Shown here: one piece after another, positions 35,607-50,000 of the stretch | Layout of the letters: the number at the start of each line of letters is the position of its first letter | Position numbering within the stretch: the stretch's first letter is position 1 | Source: Haemaphysalis longicornis | Taxonomy: Eukaryota; Arthropoda; Arachnida; Ixodida; Ixodidae | Reading direction: 5' to 3' | DNA: 64,000 bases | Assembly (NCBI GenBank): GCA_013339765.2 | Contig: CM023456.1 | Coordinates: 90,041,516 to 90,105,515, forward strand | Position numbers and translations under genes: made by a program | Notes under the pieces: generated by a model | Database searches by the model: none | Seen by the model: only the letters and a program-made list of their open reading frames with translations | Told to the model about the DNA's origin: nothing

Positions 35607-36555
35607 TTTTTTTTTTCTTTATTGCATGGAAATGTTAGAAAACTTCAAAAGACGAGACACTTAACACACAATTTAAGCACTAACAGACAGCGAACAAAGA
35701 TCAAAACTCAGGCAAGCAAACGCACGCATCCAAAAGAGGCAGCCACTCTGGTGGATCACTCTGCGCAGCATAAACGCTCCGCACCAACGCCGCCTGTTCC
35801 CGAAAAATGCACTTGGTCGGCCTAGGGGGTTCCGCATGCCGATCAGTCATACGGCACTTCCACAAGTAAACAATCCTAGGAGAACGAAAACGTCATATGG
35901 CACCCGATTAACATCTTCAAATGGCAGGAAGCGAAATGTCGATGTCCTTTTTTAGTGTCCGCTGCAAAGTCCCAGAAGAACACAACGTCCCGGCGCAACA
36001 CAAAACAATGATCAATTGTCTCTGGTTGATTACAGAGGCGACAATTGTCCGACCAAGGAATAGACATTCCTTTTTCGCGCAGCCATGTCTTAACTGGGAG
36101 TGTGGAAGAATGAAGAAGAAAAATGTTTTTGCATTTGGCGGGATACACATGCTCATTACGCGTTTTAAAACATTGCTTTTCTGGTTAAGTAAGGCTGGCG
36201 ATAAACAGGCACCGGGAATAGACTTTCAATAAGAGTGTTCGTCATAATTTTCCTTGACATGCTGAACAGATATTCCAAGGAAAACCGCGCGGTAAGAAAG
36301 TTAAATGACTCCACGTGAGAAATCCCCATGGAGGCTTCGTATTGAGTACATACAAGCAAAAAAGGCAAATGGAAACTTATGCGCTGCTGAAGTACAGTCA
36401 GTAAAAGTGGGTGATCAACCAATGTACAAGTTGGTGCACAAACAATGCATGAGCCGGAGTTCGTCCCTGAGTCAAACGGCTTACTCACTCGGCTGTAACT
36501 GTGGGGGGAGACATCACCCCACTCGCTCGACACAGCACACGTGATAGCGTACATG
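35607..36555 (-). pseudogene. LINE 3' end with Cys/His tail and poly(A)
   Basis: On the reverse strand, one frame (36148-35876) reads TWLREKGMSIPWSDNC, then RLCNQPETIDHCF and FFWDF: a C..C....HC-type knuckle plus FWD block seen near the end of some non-LTR retrotransposon proteins. The upstream frame (36554-36165) ends RKAMF and joins it through a shift. A roughly 260-base untranslated stretch leads to TGCAATAAAG and ten A on that strand (35616-35607). The clade is uncertain: a Tx1/L1-like origin is my guess from the poly(A) tail and the FWD block. Truncated on its 5' side. Confidence 0.7.
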
Positions 36556-39500
36556 TTGCACCTGCGGGAGCCTAATTTAAGTGTGCGTGTTCCGTTAGTT
36601 TATTCTCATTGTTCGATTTGCCTTTCGCAGCTATAGCAACAAAGATGGAGTAAAGCTGCTTGCGGCCGCGAAGAAGAAGCAAATCGGCTGCAATCGTGCA
36701 CTTAAACCGTTGTCATAGTCGTGGAGGTTGCGTACAGCTTCGCTACCTTCCAGTCTTACGCGTTTGTGTTTGCTTCCTTCATTTTTTTTTTTGTTTCAGC
36801 TTTGGCTGTTCGTGACTGTACAATTTGACTCCTGCTGACCGGCATGATTTTTACGCCAGTCCAAAGAAAGCTACGGAGGGAGAGGGAGAGGGAGCGAAAA
36901 ATACGGCGACCGACAACATTTTATTTGAGATTCGCTCTGAAAGGGGCCGGAGGAGATTGCAGCGGAAGGCGCTGGGACTCTAAAACTTTGCGTAATTGAT
37001 GGCTTGTAAAGCTGTAAGACGCGCCGTTATAACCACGCACAAAGGTGGCATTTTTCAAAATATATCCCGTAAGCAGCCCCTACTTTACGCAGGAGAACCG
37101 AAGTTTTCTAAGATACTATTTACCGTTGTTACTTCGAAGCTGCAAACTCAGTATGACGTGGTGAGGAGCTATTGACGGAAGTGAGGTAATGGCAAATTAT
37201 CTAACTCGGTGCTTCTTAACGCACTCTGGAAGAGCGTAACGATTAACATTTTTGAATTTGCAATTGACAAGTAGTAAACTCTCCGCTGCCAAAAATAGGA
37301 CAAACGCGCATAATCGCAAACAATAAACGCTACGCAACCGCAGATTGTGTAGGCATGTCCGTCTGTACGAAATTTTAGCGAAGGCGGAATGCACGGGGGG
37401 GGGGATGCTAAGTGTCAAATAGCTCAAGCGAATCCTTAGTCACTGCCACACGATAGAAAAGCAACAAATGCAAAGCAGGTTTCCCCACATCTGTCGCGAG
37501 CGTTACATAAAAGGCGGGAAACACGAAATACCAGTACACTGCCTTTCTGACTAACACCCTTCCGCGTTATTCACCACACAGGAACACCTATACTACCAGC
37601 GTAGACGTCGAAAGCACGATGGAGCTGTGCTGTGTAGTCTACAGAACGCGCGTGGTGCCTGCAAAGATAACCGACTTGATGCTTCTGAATCTACAATACT
37701 GTCTAACAAGTTAATTTCGTAACATATGAGCGTGCTATCTTCTTTCCATCGTCAACAACGAAGAGAGTATCATTCAGAACGGCTACACCAGCCTAACTGT
37801 GCTAGTATAAACTTAGAAAACACGTATCCAGCTTGTAAACAGCACGCTGTGCGTCATCAAAGCCTTCATCTGTTGTCTGCACTTCAAGGCGTGATTTACT
37901 GCGTAATAATTCTGGGGAATATATGTTTTGCCTTTGAATGCATCTGCATTCGAAATCTTCGTTGTCTACCGTCTGAAGTTGTATTCGAACCGGTAGTTGT
38001 TGAAGCTATGCTTTTAAGCTGCGACCAGTCTTTCAAACAGTTCACACTCACGTGATTAATGGGAGTCGGAAGCTTTGCATTGCCTCTTTATGACGTAGAT
38101 CGAAGTCTCTTTTGAGCATAAGTAGCCGGGGCAAAGAGCGCCAAGCAGTTCTGGGGAACTTAGGTCCCCGCTTCAGAATAATTTCGCGTCTGGTTTAGAA
38201 AGAACAGCGCTCAGTATGAAAAATTACACTGAACCATGGAAATACGAACCTCCCCTCCCAACGCCACCTGCACAGAAGGGGTCGCCCCTTACGTTCACAG
38301 TCATTGCAGGTAACGCCATTCGTTTGACGCGCCATATTTTGGCATTCGGATACTGACAACTTGTAAAGTTTTAGCAGCTCAGCCATTTTATTTAATGAGA
38401 ATAGCCTGCGTTTGGCGAGCCTGTGCCGAAACCTTTTATCTTATGTGGGAGATGCTGTCCACGCCACAGTTTACGCGTGCTCTGATGTGACAGAGGCGGA
38501 TGGAGAGGCTGGCGGGGGCGATCAAGACCGCTTAGATGTCGCACACACTTAAGCTTATTGTTTTCCCTCTTGTTTGGAAGCGGCTGTTTGGTTCATCTTC
38601 TCGACTTTCTAGTTCTCCTTCTAATATGACTCCGACGCTTATAAACATTCTGAGGACCTTAGTGCTTCCTTTGGAACTGTGGGAGAGTGAAACCTTTCAA
38701 AAATCACGGGCGTAAAGAAAGATTCCGTGTACCTGAAGAACGATATCACCGTCCAAACGGTTACTTCAGGAACAGGTGTGTTTTGAGGCATCAATAACCT
38801 TTTTTCAGAGTTGAAATGGACACGTGCACCCAAATATTCGAATTGAGGTTTTATAGATGAGGACATTAATGGCCAGAAATACAAAGCACAAACAATGACC
38901 TTGTAATGCAACTGTAGTTTTTTTTCTCGTCTTTGCCCCAACTCAATCACGACAGCTACACTTAATTGATGTATTAGGCCGCGAAGCAAATCAGAAGCCG
39001 CAACAATTTTATATTGAGAATTGACATGACATATTTATGCTTTCGTTTTCCCATTTGTGTAGTTCATTCTGAGGAGCTATAATGCCTGAAGAATCGCTTG
39101 CGTCGTTTGGCCTGTGAATGGCATGTAGAATTGTTCGCGTTCTCGAGCAAAGACAATCTGCAAGAAACTGGTGTAGGGTCTTCCAAATCGATAACAGTTT
39201 CTTCATTTTATTACGCAGTATGAATTGCCCCAACCACGTGAACGAGAGTACAGGGTTGAAGTTTTACTTGTAGTTAGCAGTTTTATTAAAAACGATAATG
39301 TCTGTTCCCAACACAAAAGTGTGGCTTGCATGCCGAACTTCTCTTTGGGCATGAAATTCGCAAAGGACCCTCCGACCAAGCACGTCCAAAACAATGTATA
39401 AAAATTAGGTCTATTTTAACACGTGATTGTACCGGTTCGGAGAGGCAACACCGATTGAAACTGCAACGTAAGAAATATATTGCAAAGCTGCAGTGAAAAA

Positions 39501-40700
39501 GTATATAGTTTCCGCCAGAACCAAATATTTTTAACCTTTAGCTACGCCACTGCTTGGTGCGTTGACTGAAGACAGGAAACGTACCTGGTAACCGCTCAGG
39601 AGGTTACCACCTCTATTTTAGAGGCGACTACTCTAAAAGGGGTGAAGAAGCATTTTTTTATTTTCTTTTTCTTTTGTCGTTGTGCAGAATCAAACGATCA
39701 GCCCAGTTAAGCTGCCTGAAAGAAAGAGAGCCCTTCCAGAACAACGAAGAAAACAAAACATTCGAAAAAAGCCATGGAGACATTTATGACCCGAGCTCAT
39801 TTGAATCCACGTTCCTGTGGCCTTTTGCAAGGCTCTGTCTTTTCCATCCATGCTAAAAGATGTGTAGTAGAGTCCAGCCCTCACGGAGCATGCATGAATG
39901 GGACAGTCGCATCACCCTCCGGAACTGCGTCGATGAGGGAGTGGCGCAGAGGACGGGGGACGTGCGTGCTGTACGTTTCAATCCATATTGCGGGACAGCC
40001 AAATTCACACTTCCGTTTTTGTATCTGCGGCACTCTTTGTTTCTGTGCGACGCAGCGGACGCACAACCACGTACGAGCGGTGGGCTCGGCTGTCCCGTGG
40101 CCGCGACAGTCCATTGAGGTTGGAAGCTCTGGCGATTGATTTACAGGCAGCGTGTGGCCGGAAGCATCCATCAATGCTGGCGACAGTGCGGAATTTCGGC
40201 ACGCCTGGCGCCAACGATATTGTCTCCCACGCCTGCGCTTCTCGGAATCCCGAGTGAAATGATGAGGCAAAAAATAAGAAAGAAAGAAACGAATTGCATT
40301 GTGCAGGTGAATGTAGCGGATGAAAGAAATGAATGCCATTTGATGAGAAGGCCTTCCCTGTTTGAGGCTTTGCCTCCAGCTATTAAGCTTTACCCGCTTA
40401 TCTATAGTATGGCTGGATTCTCAATTTTTCCTGTCTTCTGAGTGAACACGTTGAAAGTAAGTAAATATTTGTTTGAACACCTTGGACGTAAATATTGGTA
40501 TGTTTCCGCAGTTGTTCGGATTGGGCTGCTTGTGGTTATAGCCGAGTATTCGTAGTTGCACACAAGTAATGTCTTTTATTCGTAGAATACCCTAATTAAG
40601 TTCTACTGAGACATCTACTTCATCAATTTTGTAGCACAGTTACTTTCGTTGCTGCATGCATTATTAAAATCACATGAAATTTGGTGCAGAACTAGAATGT

Positions 40701-40790
40701 AATATTGGTAATGGAAATGAACTCCGATATTTCGCTAAATTTAGCAATATTGGTTATGGAAATGAACTCCGATGTCTCGCTAAATTTAAT
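40701..40790. repeat. Tandem duplication of a 45-bp unit
   Basis: 40701-40745 and 40746-40790, starting AATATTGG, differ at only a few positions. Unrelated in sequence to the other 45-bp duplication at 14451-14540. Confidence 0.95.
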
Positions 40791-40885
40791 TTTGTTCTGC
40801 GCTGTGCTTGCTTCTAACCGATGTTCATGAATAAACTCAAATGATTGGCGCCCAGTGTATAGTGACACGTGATCGTATTTCAGTA

Positions 40886-40945
40886 TAGATAGAGAGAGCG
40901 AAGGAGAGAGAGAGAGAAGATGAGAGAGGGGGAGAGGGGAGGTCT
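40886..40945 (+). repeat. GA-rich low-complexity tract
   Basis: Runs of AG and GGAG units from AGATAGAGAGAGCG to GGGGAGGTC. It is a purine-only strand for most of its length. Confidence 0.85.
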
Positions 40946-42929
40946 AAATAGGACCGGCGAGGTTAGCATGGCAAAGGCACTCAGCTTGCTACGCCAGACT
41001 CATATATAACAAAGGAACGAAATTACAATAAAGTTGCGTCAGTTATATTTTCACAGCCAGCCTTATTGAACAATGCATATTCGTTTATGCCACATTGGAG
41101 CCGGACATGTCCCATTCCGCCATTCGGTGCTCCAGCAGTATCTGTGCCGGACTCTGCTCCGTCAACGCACAACAAGAAAAAGGCGATCTGAAGCAACCTG
41201 ATAAGCTGCTGCAGTTATCCAGTATTCCCACTCCTCATTGAACCTTGAACAGATTCACTGACATGTGGTAGTGCGAGTTATGAATAGTTTGCGAGGACTG
41301 GGCCTCGTCCGTGCATTATGGGCATCTGTACCCGCATGCCGTAGTCCGGAGGAAACACGTTGGAGGAAATAAATAACGGTCGTCTTCAAATAGCGTAGCA
41401 TGTAAGGTAATAATTAGCCTGCCAGAGCCCACAAAACACATGCAATTCTATCCCGCCATGCCAAACATTCAGCTAAAAAATGGCAAGTGGCAGCCTCAAC
41501 TATCTTGCGGGACCAGGTTAGCCGTAGATGGGGCCGATAAGAGCCCGTAAGTCTCACGCTGCTTACGCGTAACATTCGGAAGGGGCTCGCCCGTCTTAAA
41601 ATTACCGCACCGGCAAGGATCCGTCAGCAAGCTACCAAGGCTTCGCTCGAGGAAGTACGGCGTGTGATACTATCTAACAGCTCAGCGCGGCTGCAATCTC
41701 TGTATGTCATAACCGAATATTGGACACACAAAGCCGATAGCTATACTTCACAATTACTTTTCTAGTCAGGACGATCGGATGGAGTATCCAAAAGTCAGAA
41801 ATAATCCAATAATCATTTAAGGCCCTGCTTAGAGCAACAAGAATCAGGCTTCCTGCTTTGTGTGCTATTTTGACAGTTGTCCAAATAAATCTTGGGGTCC
41901 CATTGCTCCCTTAATTATTCACTGGTACTTTTTAGAGACATAGTTTTGTGAGGGGCCGAAATCGAGTAAAGAGGCTTGGAAGCATCTATGCTTTGCTTGA
42001 ATAATACAAATAAACGCATTTGAAAATCACCAATTAAGAGTACCAAGAAAATTTTGTCATACAGCTACTATCCATACTTTTCACTCTGAACAGGGGAAAA
42101 ATTCGATTCGTGTATACTCGGTGACAGAGAAGGTTTGCAGCGACTTCGATGGTCTGACGGCTTTCACTGTTAGCCAGCTTCGGATCTCAATTCGGCCGCA
42201 GCAGCTACAGCTTGTACAGCATAGCTTGGCTGCAGGTTCAGTTTACAGCATGCCAGCTTGATTTAAGTGGAGGGCAAAATATTACCGATCATGCGTAGTA
42301 GCCCAGGACACTTTCTGCAGTTTGAGTAGCCCCGTGTGCATTGCAGCAATTCCAAATAAACAATCAGAAAAATTTCACATACGGCGCTTCAGATTACTCA
42401 GACGAACCCTGATTGCGCTTGGAGTAAAGCTTGAATATACTATTTTAAACACGTTCTTGGCCACCTAACTATTCTTATTACACTTCAATAGCTTGTCACT
42501 GCTTTTTGATTCCTGGGAGTGTTCCACATGCATGAACAGACAATAAAATTCCCTTTGCCAGTACTGCCAAAGCCACGGCCGAAAATTACATTCAGCCATG
42601 CGAGAAGGGTGTTTTACTGAGCGACGCTGCTAAACAACCGTAACTGGTTAATCAATACGAAGGCGGAAAAAGGGGGTCGACATTTTCCCTGCGCGTCTCA
42701 CATTATCCACTCCATTTCTTCCCCGCTTCCTCAACCGTTCCTCAACCGGGGCGCAAGTTTCTTGTTTTGCGGACCTCATTTGCGGTTACACTTTGAGAAA
42801 GAGCAAACATAAAGCGAAATAAACGAGCAAAACAAACCGCGTGCTTCAATCGACAGAGTAACAGCGCATGTCTCGCAGTTCGTCAAACGTATTTTTTTCA
42901 GTTAAAGGCACTGACGAACAAGCCGACCA

Positions 42930-44070
42930 AGAGAATAACAGGACGGGCGGATTAAGTGTATGGCTAGTGCTAACAAATTAACTCTGAACGCTAACAAAAC
43001 TACGCACGTGCTTTTTATATCGAAACATAAGACTACTACTACTCACAACTCAATAAATTTCGAGAGCACACGTATAAGCCATTAACAAACGGTTTGATTT
43101 CTAGGTGTCTCGTTCAAGGAATTTTTGTCATGGACACTGCACGTCGTCTCGCTACAGAATGACCTTTCCAGGGCAGTAGAGGATTTACCCGCAACAATTA
43201 AACAACATATTTATTTTGTCGTTGTCGTCCACAACTACGCAAACAAATTTAAATAATATCGTAACTTTATAAGAAAGGGCTCTGCGGGCAGGTGTTGATG
43301 TTTTTCTCCAAGAAAGTTGTACGCCTTACTTCAGGAAGTAAAGAATTTTAGACATGTGCTAATTACGGCAGTACGAGTTGGCTTTAGAAATATATCCCCA
43401 ATTCAAAACAAGTAACGATACATTCACTATGAAATATCACGGAAAGACAAGTTCCTGTAAATTAGGAACCAAACTGACATCAAAACCTCGTATTAGAACA
43501 ACTTATGGGCACCAGCGGTTGGTTTAACAAATACCAGACCTATTGAACCAGTACCGTACAATATCTGGTATAATTAAAACTACTATCTCACTACGTGGGG
43601 TGAATATTAAATCAAAAAACATTTTTCTTCCTCCCGAGTAGCACGTGCTGTGTGCGTTAGCATTGGGCGATTATTTCTTTCCTTTTGTTTTATAAAGTTC
43701 GAATGTCTTCTTGTTTTATTTGTATACACGAGAAAATATTGTTAATCGTGTATTTCCATTTATTTTGTTATGTTGCATGCAATCGTTTAGAGGTGTTTGA
43801 AAAATGTTTGGTTTAAATCGAGTTGCCTGATGCAAAAGATTACTGTGCAAGAAGTTTGAACTATATTAGCCAAAAGCTCTTGTTATCTCAGAATACTTGT
43901 CGTGTTCAAGCTACAGTTTGCTTGATTTCTGCTATGTTGATTTGGTTGGTTTCGCTATTCTTTTTAAGGGTGACATGACCTCCTCAGGCATTTTTTTTCG
44001 TTTAGCCTTGTCACCGGAGGCAATACTTGCGTAAGAATTGCCTCGAATAAATGCAAACAACAACTACAAC
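42930..44070 (+). pseudogene. CR1-like LINE: end of reverse transcriptase and 3' end
   Basis: In the frame starting at 42960: ASANKLTLNANKTTHVLF, then two stops, then FLGVSFKEFLSW and LSRAVEDLPATIK in the same frame (43098 onward). This is the segment after the catalytic motif in CR1/Jockey-type reverse transcriptases (ANKLTLN..KT, FLGV..KE.LSW). About 43495-43560 the protein end is visible as RTTYGHQRLV, stop, PDLLNQY. The 3' region contains CCTCC/GGAGG hairpin-like sequence (43980-44022) and ends AATAAATGCAAACAACAACTACAACA. There is no catalytic palm or endonuclease: a 5'-truncated, mutated copy. Confidence 0.75.
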
Positions 44071-44074
44071 AGAT

Positions 44075-47000
44075 GGCGCCTTATCTGACTTTGGAATGAT
44101 GGTGTAGTCTCTAACGTACAAATTGTGGCCAATCAATTGTTGCGTTCGTTCGCCAAGGCTCACCCCGACGGCTCTTCGGCTTGCTTGCTGGGTCGAAAAC
44201 AATAATAGTTGCAAAAAAACGTAAAAAACCGCCTGAAGACATTGATTCTCCTGCGTTACAAATTATTCATGCAGTATTTCAGCTCCAAACGGAATAATAT
44301 GTGTGTGCTTGTGTAAAAGGAGGCCTCTCCAACCACTCTCCCTGACCCCCCCCCCTTCTAAGTTTCTGTATCGCTGGACACATCAGTGAAAACGTCGTTA
44401 TGACGTTACGCTTTCGACTACTGCATATTTCACCCCCCGATAAATAGGTTTTGTCTTTTTTAGTGCGATTGCACCTAAACAATTAGAAGATATCTAACGC
44501 GGGTACGTCGCAAAAAAAAAGAAGAAAGCTCACACTAACTCGTAACACTTGATGATAGCGAAGCTCTATGCAACCATCACGGCCATCACGACAGTTTCAG
44601 TCGACGATTGCAGCCGAAAATGCTTCTTCGCTGCTGTCGCAATGACCTTTACTCCATCATGGCGATGAGGGTGAGCTTCGTTCATTTTTTGGAAGTGATA
44701 TTTATTGGACAAAACCTTAGAGGAGCGAACGCTATGACCCGACTTCCTCGTTCCTCGTTGCCCCGATGCGAATACTGTTTTTTTTTTGGGCAATCAACCT
44801 TCCAAGTGGGTATGCCTTGATGCAATGACGCTGGGCGTTCGCTGCGAGGCACGCACACCCGAGCGCTAAGAATTTTCTTGTTTTTTTTTCACTGCCGGAA
44901 GGTCGCCGCGAGGCCTGTGCTCACGTCCCCGTTCGGCAATGTTTTTGGTATTTTTTCTGCGGGCAAGAAAAATTACGATCTGCTGAAGAGCTTCCTAAAC
45001 AATACATAGCCAATTGATTTGTTCATTCGTTTTGCAACATGCAAGGGTAAACGATAAAATGTCCATGGCACGAACAATCTTGTAGAAAAAAAATTAAGCC
45101 ATGGCGGAGATCTAGGAGTTCATAGAATTGTGAAAAGTGCAGCTGCAAATATTAAAGCGGTCGCCTGAATGACACTAACGGGTTTGCTTTGAACACCCCA
45201 AAATACTTCGTCGTCCGTAATGACCTGGAACGGACAAGAGCTTCAATTACTCTAGCAGAGATTTTTTCATCCACGACATACGCTTCCAGCGGGCGCGTAT
45301 ATGTAATGTCTATTTTATCTGGGCGCTAACATATACGCGTGCATAAAACAATATTTGGCCAGTTGGACAAGACAGCAATGAACAAAATAAAAAGGTCATT
45401 AGCGATATCTTGACTAATGGTCCCCCCCCCTCCGTAACGCGAATTGGGCGTCAGCCGTATGGGCGCTTTTGTGTACGACCAAAACGCCGCTGCCACTTCC
45501 CTGCCGCATGCATCGAGCTGATGCGGTCGCTTATCGCTTGAGCACTCTAAGATCTGCTGGGCAGCAGCAGCAACGGCAGACTTTACCCAAACTGCGATCT
45601 TCTCTGGCGTAAGCCGTTTCCGATTGCGATATATCGGGGCTTGCTTTGGCGGCCGCCATTTTTTCTTGTGTCTTCACAGAAAAGACGGGACTCAGGATGT
45701 GCATAATTGTCGAAGGAAACCACGGATGAATGGGGCAATACATCATTCGTTCGCGAGCACGCAGAATTCAGCCCACCATGAGTTACACCGTGGGAAGAAG
45801 TGGCCCCGGATCTGCTTTCTTCGCTTTAAATGTCTTCGCAAGGCGATAATCTTAGGCCGCCCCTCCAACGTAACCACCCGTTCCCCCAAGGAAAGGACAT
45901 TCTCTTTCCCTTCCTTACCATCTAGCTCCTCCTTGTCAAAACAATGCCAATTTTACCAAGTTTATTGATTGATTGATTGAATTGAACCTTATCGATTGAT
46001 CGAGCGATTGATCGATGTCTAAAAAGAATAAAAGCTCATCGGACCGATAACTGATCACCGTATTGTACCGGAAAGCCAAGCGCTGGTAAATCTAGATAGG
46101 CCGGCAATACGGATGATTGCGCTGTATAGGGCGCATCGACACGTTTTTAAGCTCGTCGCTTCCTCGAACGCACATATTCTGTCGCCTGGCTTTAACCAGC
46201 GACTTGTATAGCTTAGGACCTTCGAAACCTCGCCCCGCACGCAGAAGGACAACGAATAAATATATCAAATGAGCCGGCGAGGCTACTGGAGGTTAGTTTT
46301 ACGATGTAAAAAGAAGTTTTGGTTCATTTATTCCTTAGTACCCATATTATCGCTCTCCGGCCTTTAATTGCTTTACAAACTAGCGCACCAGCAGCATGGA
46401 ATGTGCGCTTCTGTGTAGCTACTGGGACTTAGAGCTCAATACAGTCTACGAACTAGCAAACGTCGTACGCACAAATGCAGTGTGGCTTACTTTCAAGTGG
46501 GCGAACGATTTGCGATGGGACCCACCGGCGGCCCGCCGAATGAAGGCTGGGCGATGTGTTGGCGATCCACGTAGTATCGCAGTCAAGCCAAGTAATCTGT
46601 TTAGAGCGTCATGCGATACGTCACAAAAAATTGGCAAGGAGGAGGCAGCAAGGAGCGCAGCATTTTCGAATTGATTTTTCTACTGAATAAAGTCGCCTAA
46701 ACAAAGCGAGACTGGTCGAAACATGGCCTAGAGACTAGAGACTGCCATTGCGCTAGTAATCCCGCAAAGTTCACAAACCCCTTCAGTGTCACTTTAGCAA
46801 AGAGAGCAGAAAACCAAATAATATGTTACGTGTGATACCCATCCGAACTTGCCATAAACGCGTGGGTATATAGCAGCCTCATTTCGCAGTAGGTGTTACG
46901 GTGAAAATACCTGAAGTGTATTGATAACCGTGTTTGGTGGTAGTTTCTAATTTTCCGCACACTGTGAATAGTCATCGCATAACATCGGCCAAAAATAACT

Positions 47001-50000
47001 ATTTACGAGTAGCCCTCACAATAAATAGAGAGCTGGGTGGGTTTTGTCACCTAAAAAAGAATGTGCAAAAAAATAGCACAAATCTAGTAAATACTACCTT
47101 TAAGTAGTTTGAAAATGGATTGTGCCAATTTTATCATCGCATGTGCAGTAGATGTGGCATATTCCTGCTTTCATACTGAATCTGCCCGTAGGCAGAATTG
47201 TCTGTGCCAGCGCATGTCACGGGTATCTTATTGCAGAGAAAATAATCGATTAAAACATCAAAGCTTCCTGGCTACAGAAAGACCAGGTAATGGGCAGATT
47301 TCATCAAAAGAGCAAGATAAAATCAGGTGGAAGGATCGCCTTTAAGTGCTACAGCGAATGAACTGGGTGGAACTAGGAGATCTCGCATTCCGTAATCTGT
47401 GCTAGAATCCCTGTAATATTTTTACGCAAACTGAATTACCTCGAATGACTTTGTACGGATCCTAAGATTACTGTTCCTACGAGAAGCATTTTTTTACATT
47501 TATGTTAATAGCATCTTTGCGCAAATTTCTGCCCAGGGAGGTGAACCGTTTTGTGTTGAGCTAGTCATAAAAGTGGCATCAAATGTTTAGAAACCAAGAG
47601 CGTACTAGCTCAGTTAATCATGGTGTGCGCGTCTTACAATCTTTGCCTCCACAAAGGACTCTCTACAAATAACAATTTATAGCCCAGACGCGCAGACAAC
47701 TGGCAAGTCAATTCAAATTTGTGTCAATGTAGTTTATAGTTGCAGTATAACGGCCCCTATGTTAACAATTTGTTGTCTACGTAGTATCTACGTTTCTTTC
47801 TCCTCTGCTTCGTACTGGACTTTCCCCAACACACAACGGTGCCCGCGGGGCAGAATAACGGTAGACCTAAAAAGCTGTTCCGTTTTTACCTGTATCCGTG
47901 GCACAGGAAATGAAGCGAGCAAGAATAAACACAAAAAGTGATTTGTGACAGCAAGCGAAAATATCAAGAAAGAAAACCGTCGCCATGCTTTCGAGGGAAC
48001 GCCGGTAACAAATCGCCTCAAATTGAACCCCGTGGGTTGACATTGCCGCTCCCTTTATTCTGGGAAACACAATGCATTTTAGATTGCCTTTGTTACAAAA
48101 GAAACTTTTTTTTGCGTTTCTAGCGAGATTCCGAACATTTGCTTGCAATACTAAGGAAGTCCACGTCACCAAGTTAGCTGCACCCCAAGTCAGACATTAT
48201 AAAAAAAAGAAGATAGGAGTCGTAGCTTGTCGCTCACTTTTTCTATTTTAGCAATGCCTATGTACGGATATTGTCAGAGCAAGGATACTTTCACCCGACA
48301 TTTCGAACAGGGAGAAAAAATGGGGCTACGCCATGAAGGCAAGAGCTGTTTTTGCGCTCGCACAATGCTGAAGTAGGATTCTGGACGCGGAAACTGCGAC
48401 GGCTCTGAGCGTTTTTTTTTTTTTTTTGTCGCCGAAGTAATGTGTATTGTTTCAGCGAAAGATTTTCCCCCAGATATGTAAGGGTGACTTTAAAGTTTTT
48501 TTTTCTGGATATGTTGACTTCGTTTTTTCCAGGCTAAGAAACATAGCTGAGCCAGTCGCGTACGTCTTCCAGCGCCGCTCAATTAGGCTTCTTTTGTGTC
48601 CACCCTGTGCAATTTTTATACACCTTTTTCTGAACCGAAATTTTGTGATAACGGTCACAATATTTCAGCCAATCAATTCTTTTTTTCTTCTAAGCCCTTA
48701 CCCAAACCGACCACTTTTACATCCGGTATTCTAGCCGAAGAAATCAAAAGAAAGGCATAGCTTTTAGATCCCTTCCTGGTCGTGTGCCGAAGCAACAACT
48801 TTATTTTCTCTTTCTTATTAGCAACAAGCCGCAATGCACACTGAACAAATGTTAAGCACAACTATACTCAACCTTTAGGCAAATATTGTAACAGCACCCG
48901 TCAAAAGAAAGGTTGTCTGCGAGGAAGGTGAAATTACTTGTGGTATTAGGGATTTATTTGACCAATATAGGCTTTCTGAATATACTTGACGTCATCCCCA
49001 CTTCACCGATAACCCCAAGTCATCAGTGAAAAGAAGCGATTGCCTTAAATAACTTGCCAAATGCTAGTTGTATTAGCCAAAAGAGGATCTATGTTACACT
49101 CAGGGCACCTTTAGTGTATTTCTAACCTACCTCCTCGTGTAGCGTCAGGTACAATTCCCGCGAAAGTAAAGAACTGCGATGGTTTTGCCGGTCTGCTTAA
49201 AACCCATTGAAAGCTTGTGCCCACGCACGCTCTGCCATTATTGCTGTTGATACTTTGTGGTGGTGAAACCTTTCTGGAGCGGTCGATATCTCATTGTATA
49301 TATATTAAGGCTGTGTCCTTTCATTGCGACATTGACTTCAAGGTTGGTGTATATGTAGCAGTGTTCGACCACTTTTCATCCTTGGCGAATGAATTTCGGC
49401 ATTTCTTATACATTCAGTGGCCCTGAGTCTCGTCCACCCTTCCCAACAGAACGAAACCAACCGTAAAGCAGGGAAAAAGAGGTGACCAGAAAATTGGAAC
49501 GTGAATTAATGACGGTAGCTTGTTAAAGCCTGAGTGTGTCATCACCACGAATACATAATCACGGGCGCGTAGCTTCAGTGGTTTATTCCTTGGGTTTACG
49601 GCGGTAGTGAAAGTCAACGCGCAACTGTTAATACCATTGACCAGCAGAGCACGTCCATCACACCCGATTGCTGAGCTTTCTCCCGTACAAACGCGAGCAA
49701 TCCCTATCCAAATAGACACTGATAGCTTTCTGCGTCACTCTCCCTGGAATTTTCAAAAAAGTGGGAGTTGGAATGAAACGAAGGGAAGGTGTTCTAGAAT
49801 CTTCAATTCGGCGAAAGAAACAGCCCCAGCAGGGAAGCCGGCAAAACAACTACCAGCATGAGGCATGCCGATATGGAACATGAAGCTCGCTCAGTGGCGT
49901 GACTTTTTCTCGGTCCCAATAAGCTACCCGTACTTGACTGACAGTAGAAACAACCACCTTTGAACTCTTAGTTCGCTTTCAGGTTTCTTTTTTCTTTCGG

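Larger units (their letters stand above)
36560..42929. other. Long intergenic stretch without recognised gene
   Basis: Contains the 45-bp duplication at 40701-40790 and a GA-rich tract at 40886-40945. A GC-richer patch at 39900-40250 has long overlapping frames on both strands (up to 152 codons at 39881-40339) but no domain. The segment 41060-41720 has the GC content and texture of an old repeat, with no readable frame. Confidence 0.45.

Noticed and set aside
39881..40339. 152-codon reverse-strand frame in a GC-richer patch
   Set aside because: Equally long frames exist on the other strand and no domain is visible.
47285..47400. Possible LINE C-terminus (IRWKDRL, stop, NWVELGDLAFRN)
   Set aside because: The pattern faintly resembles the end of RTE-type proteins, but it is short, broken by a stop and without a 3' tail.
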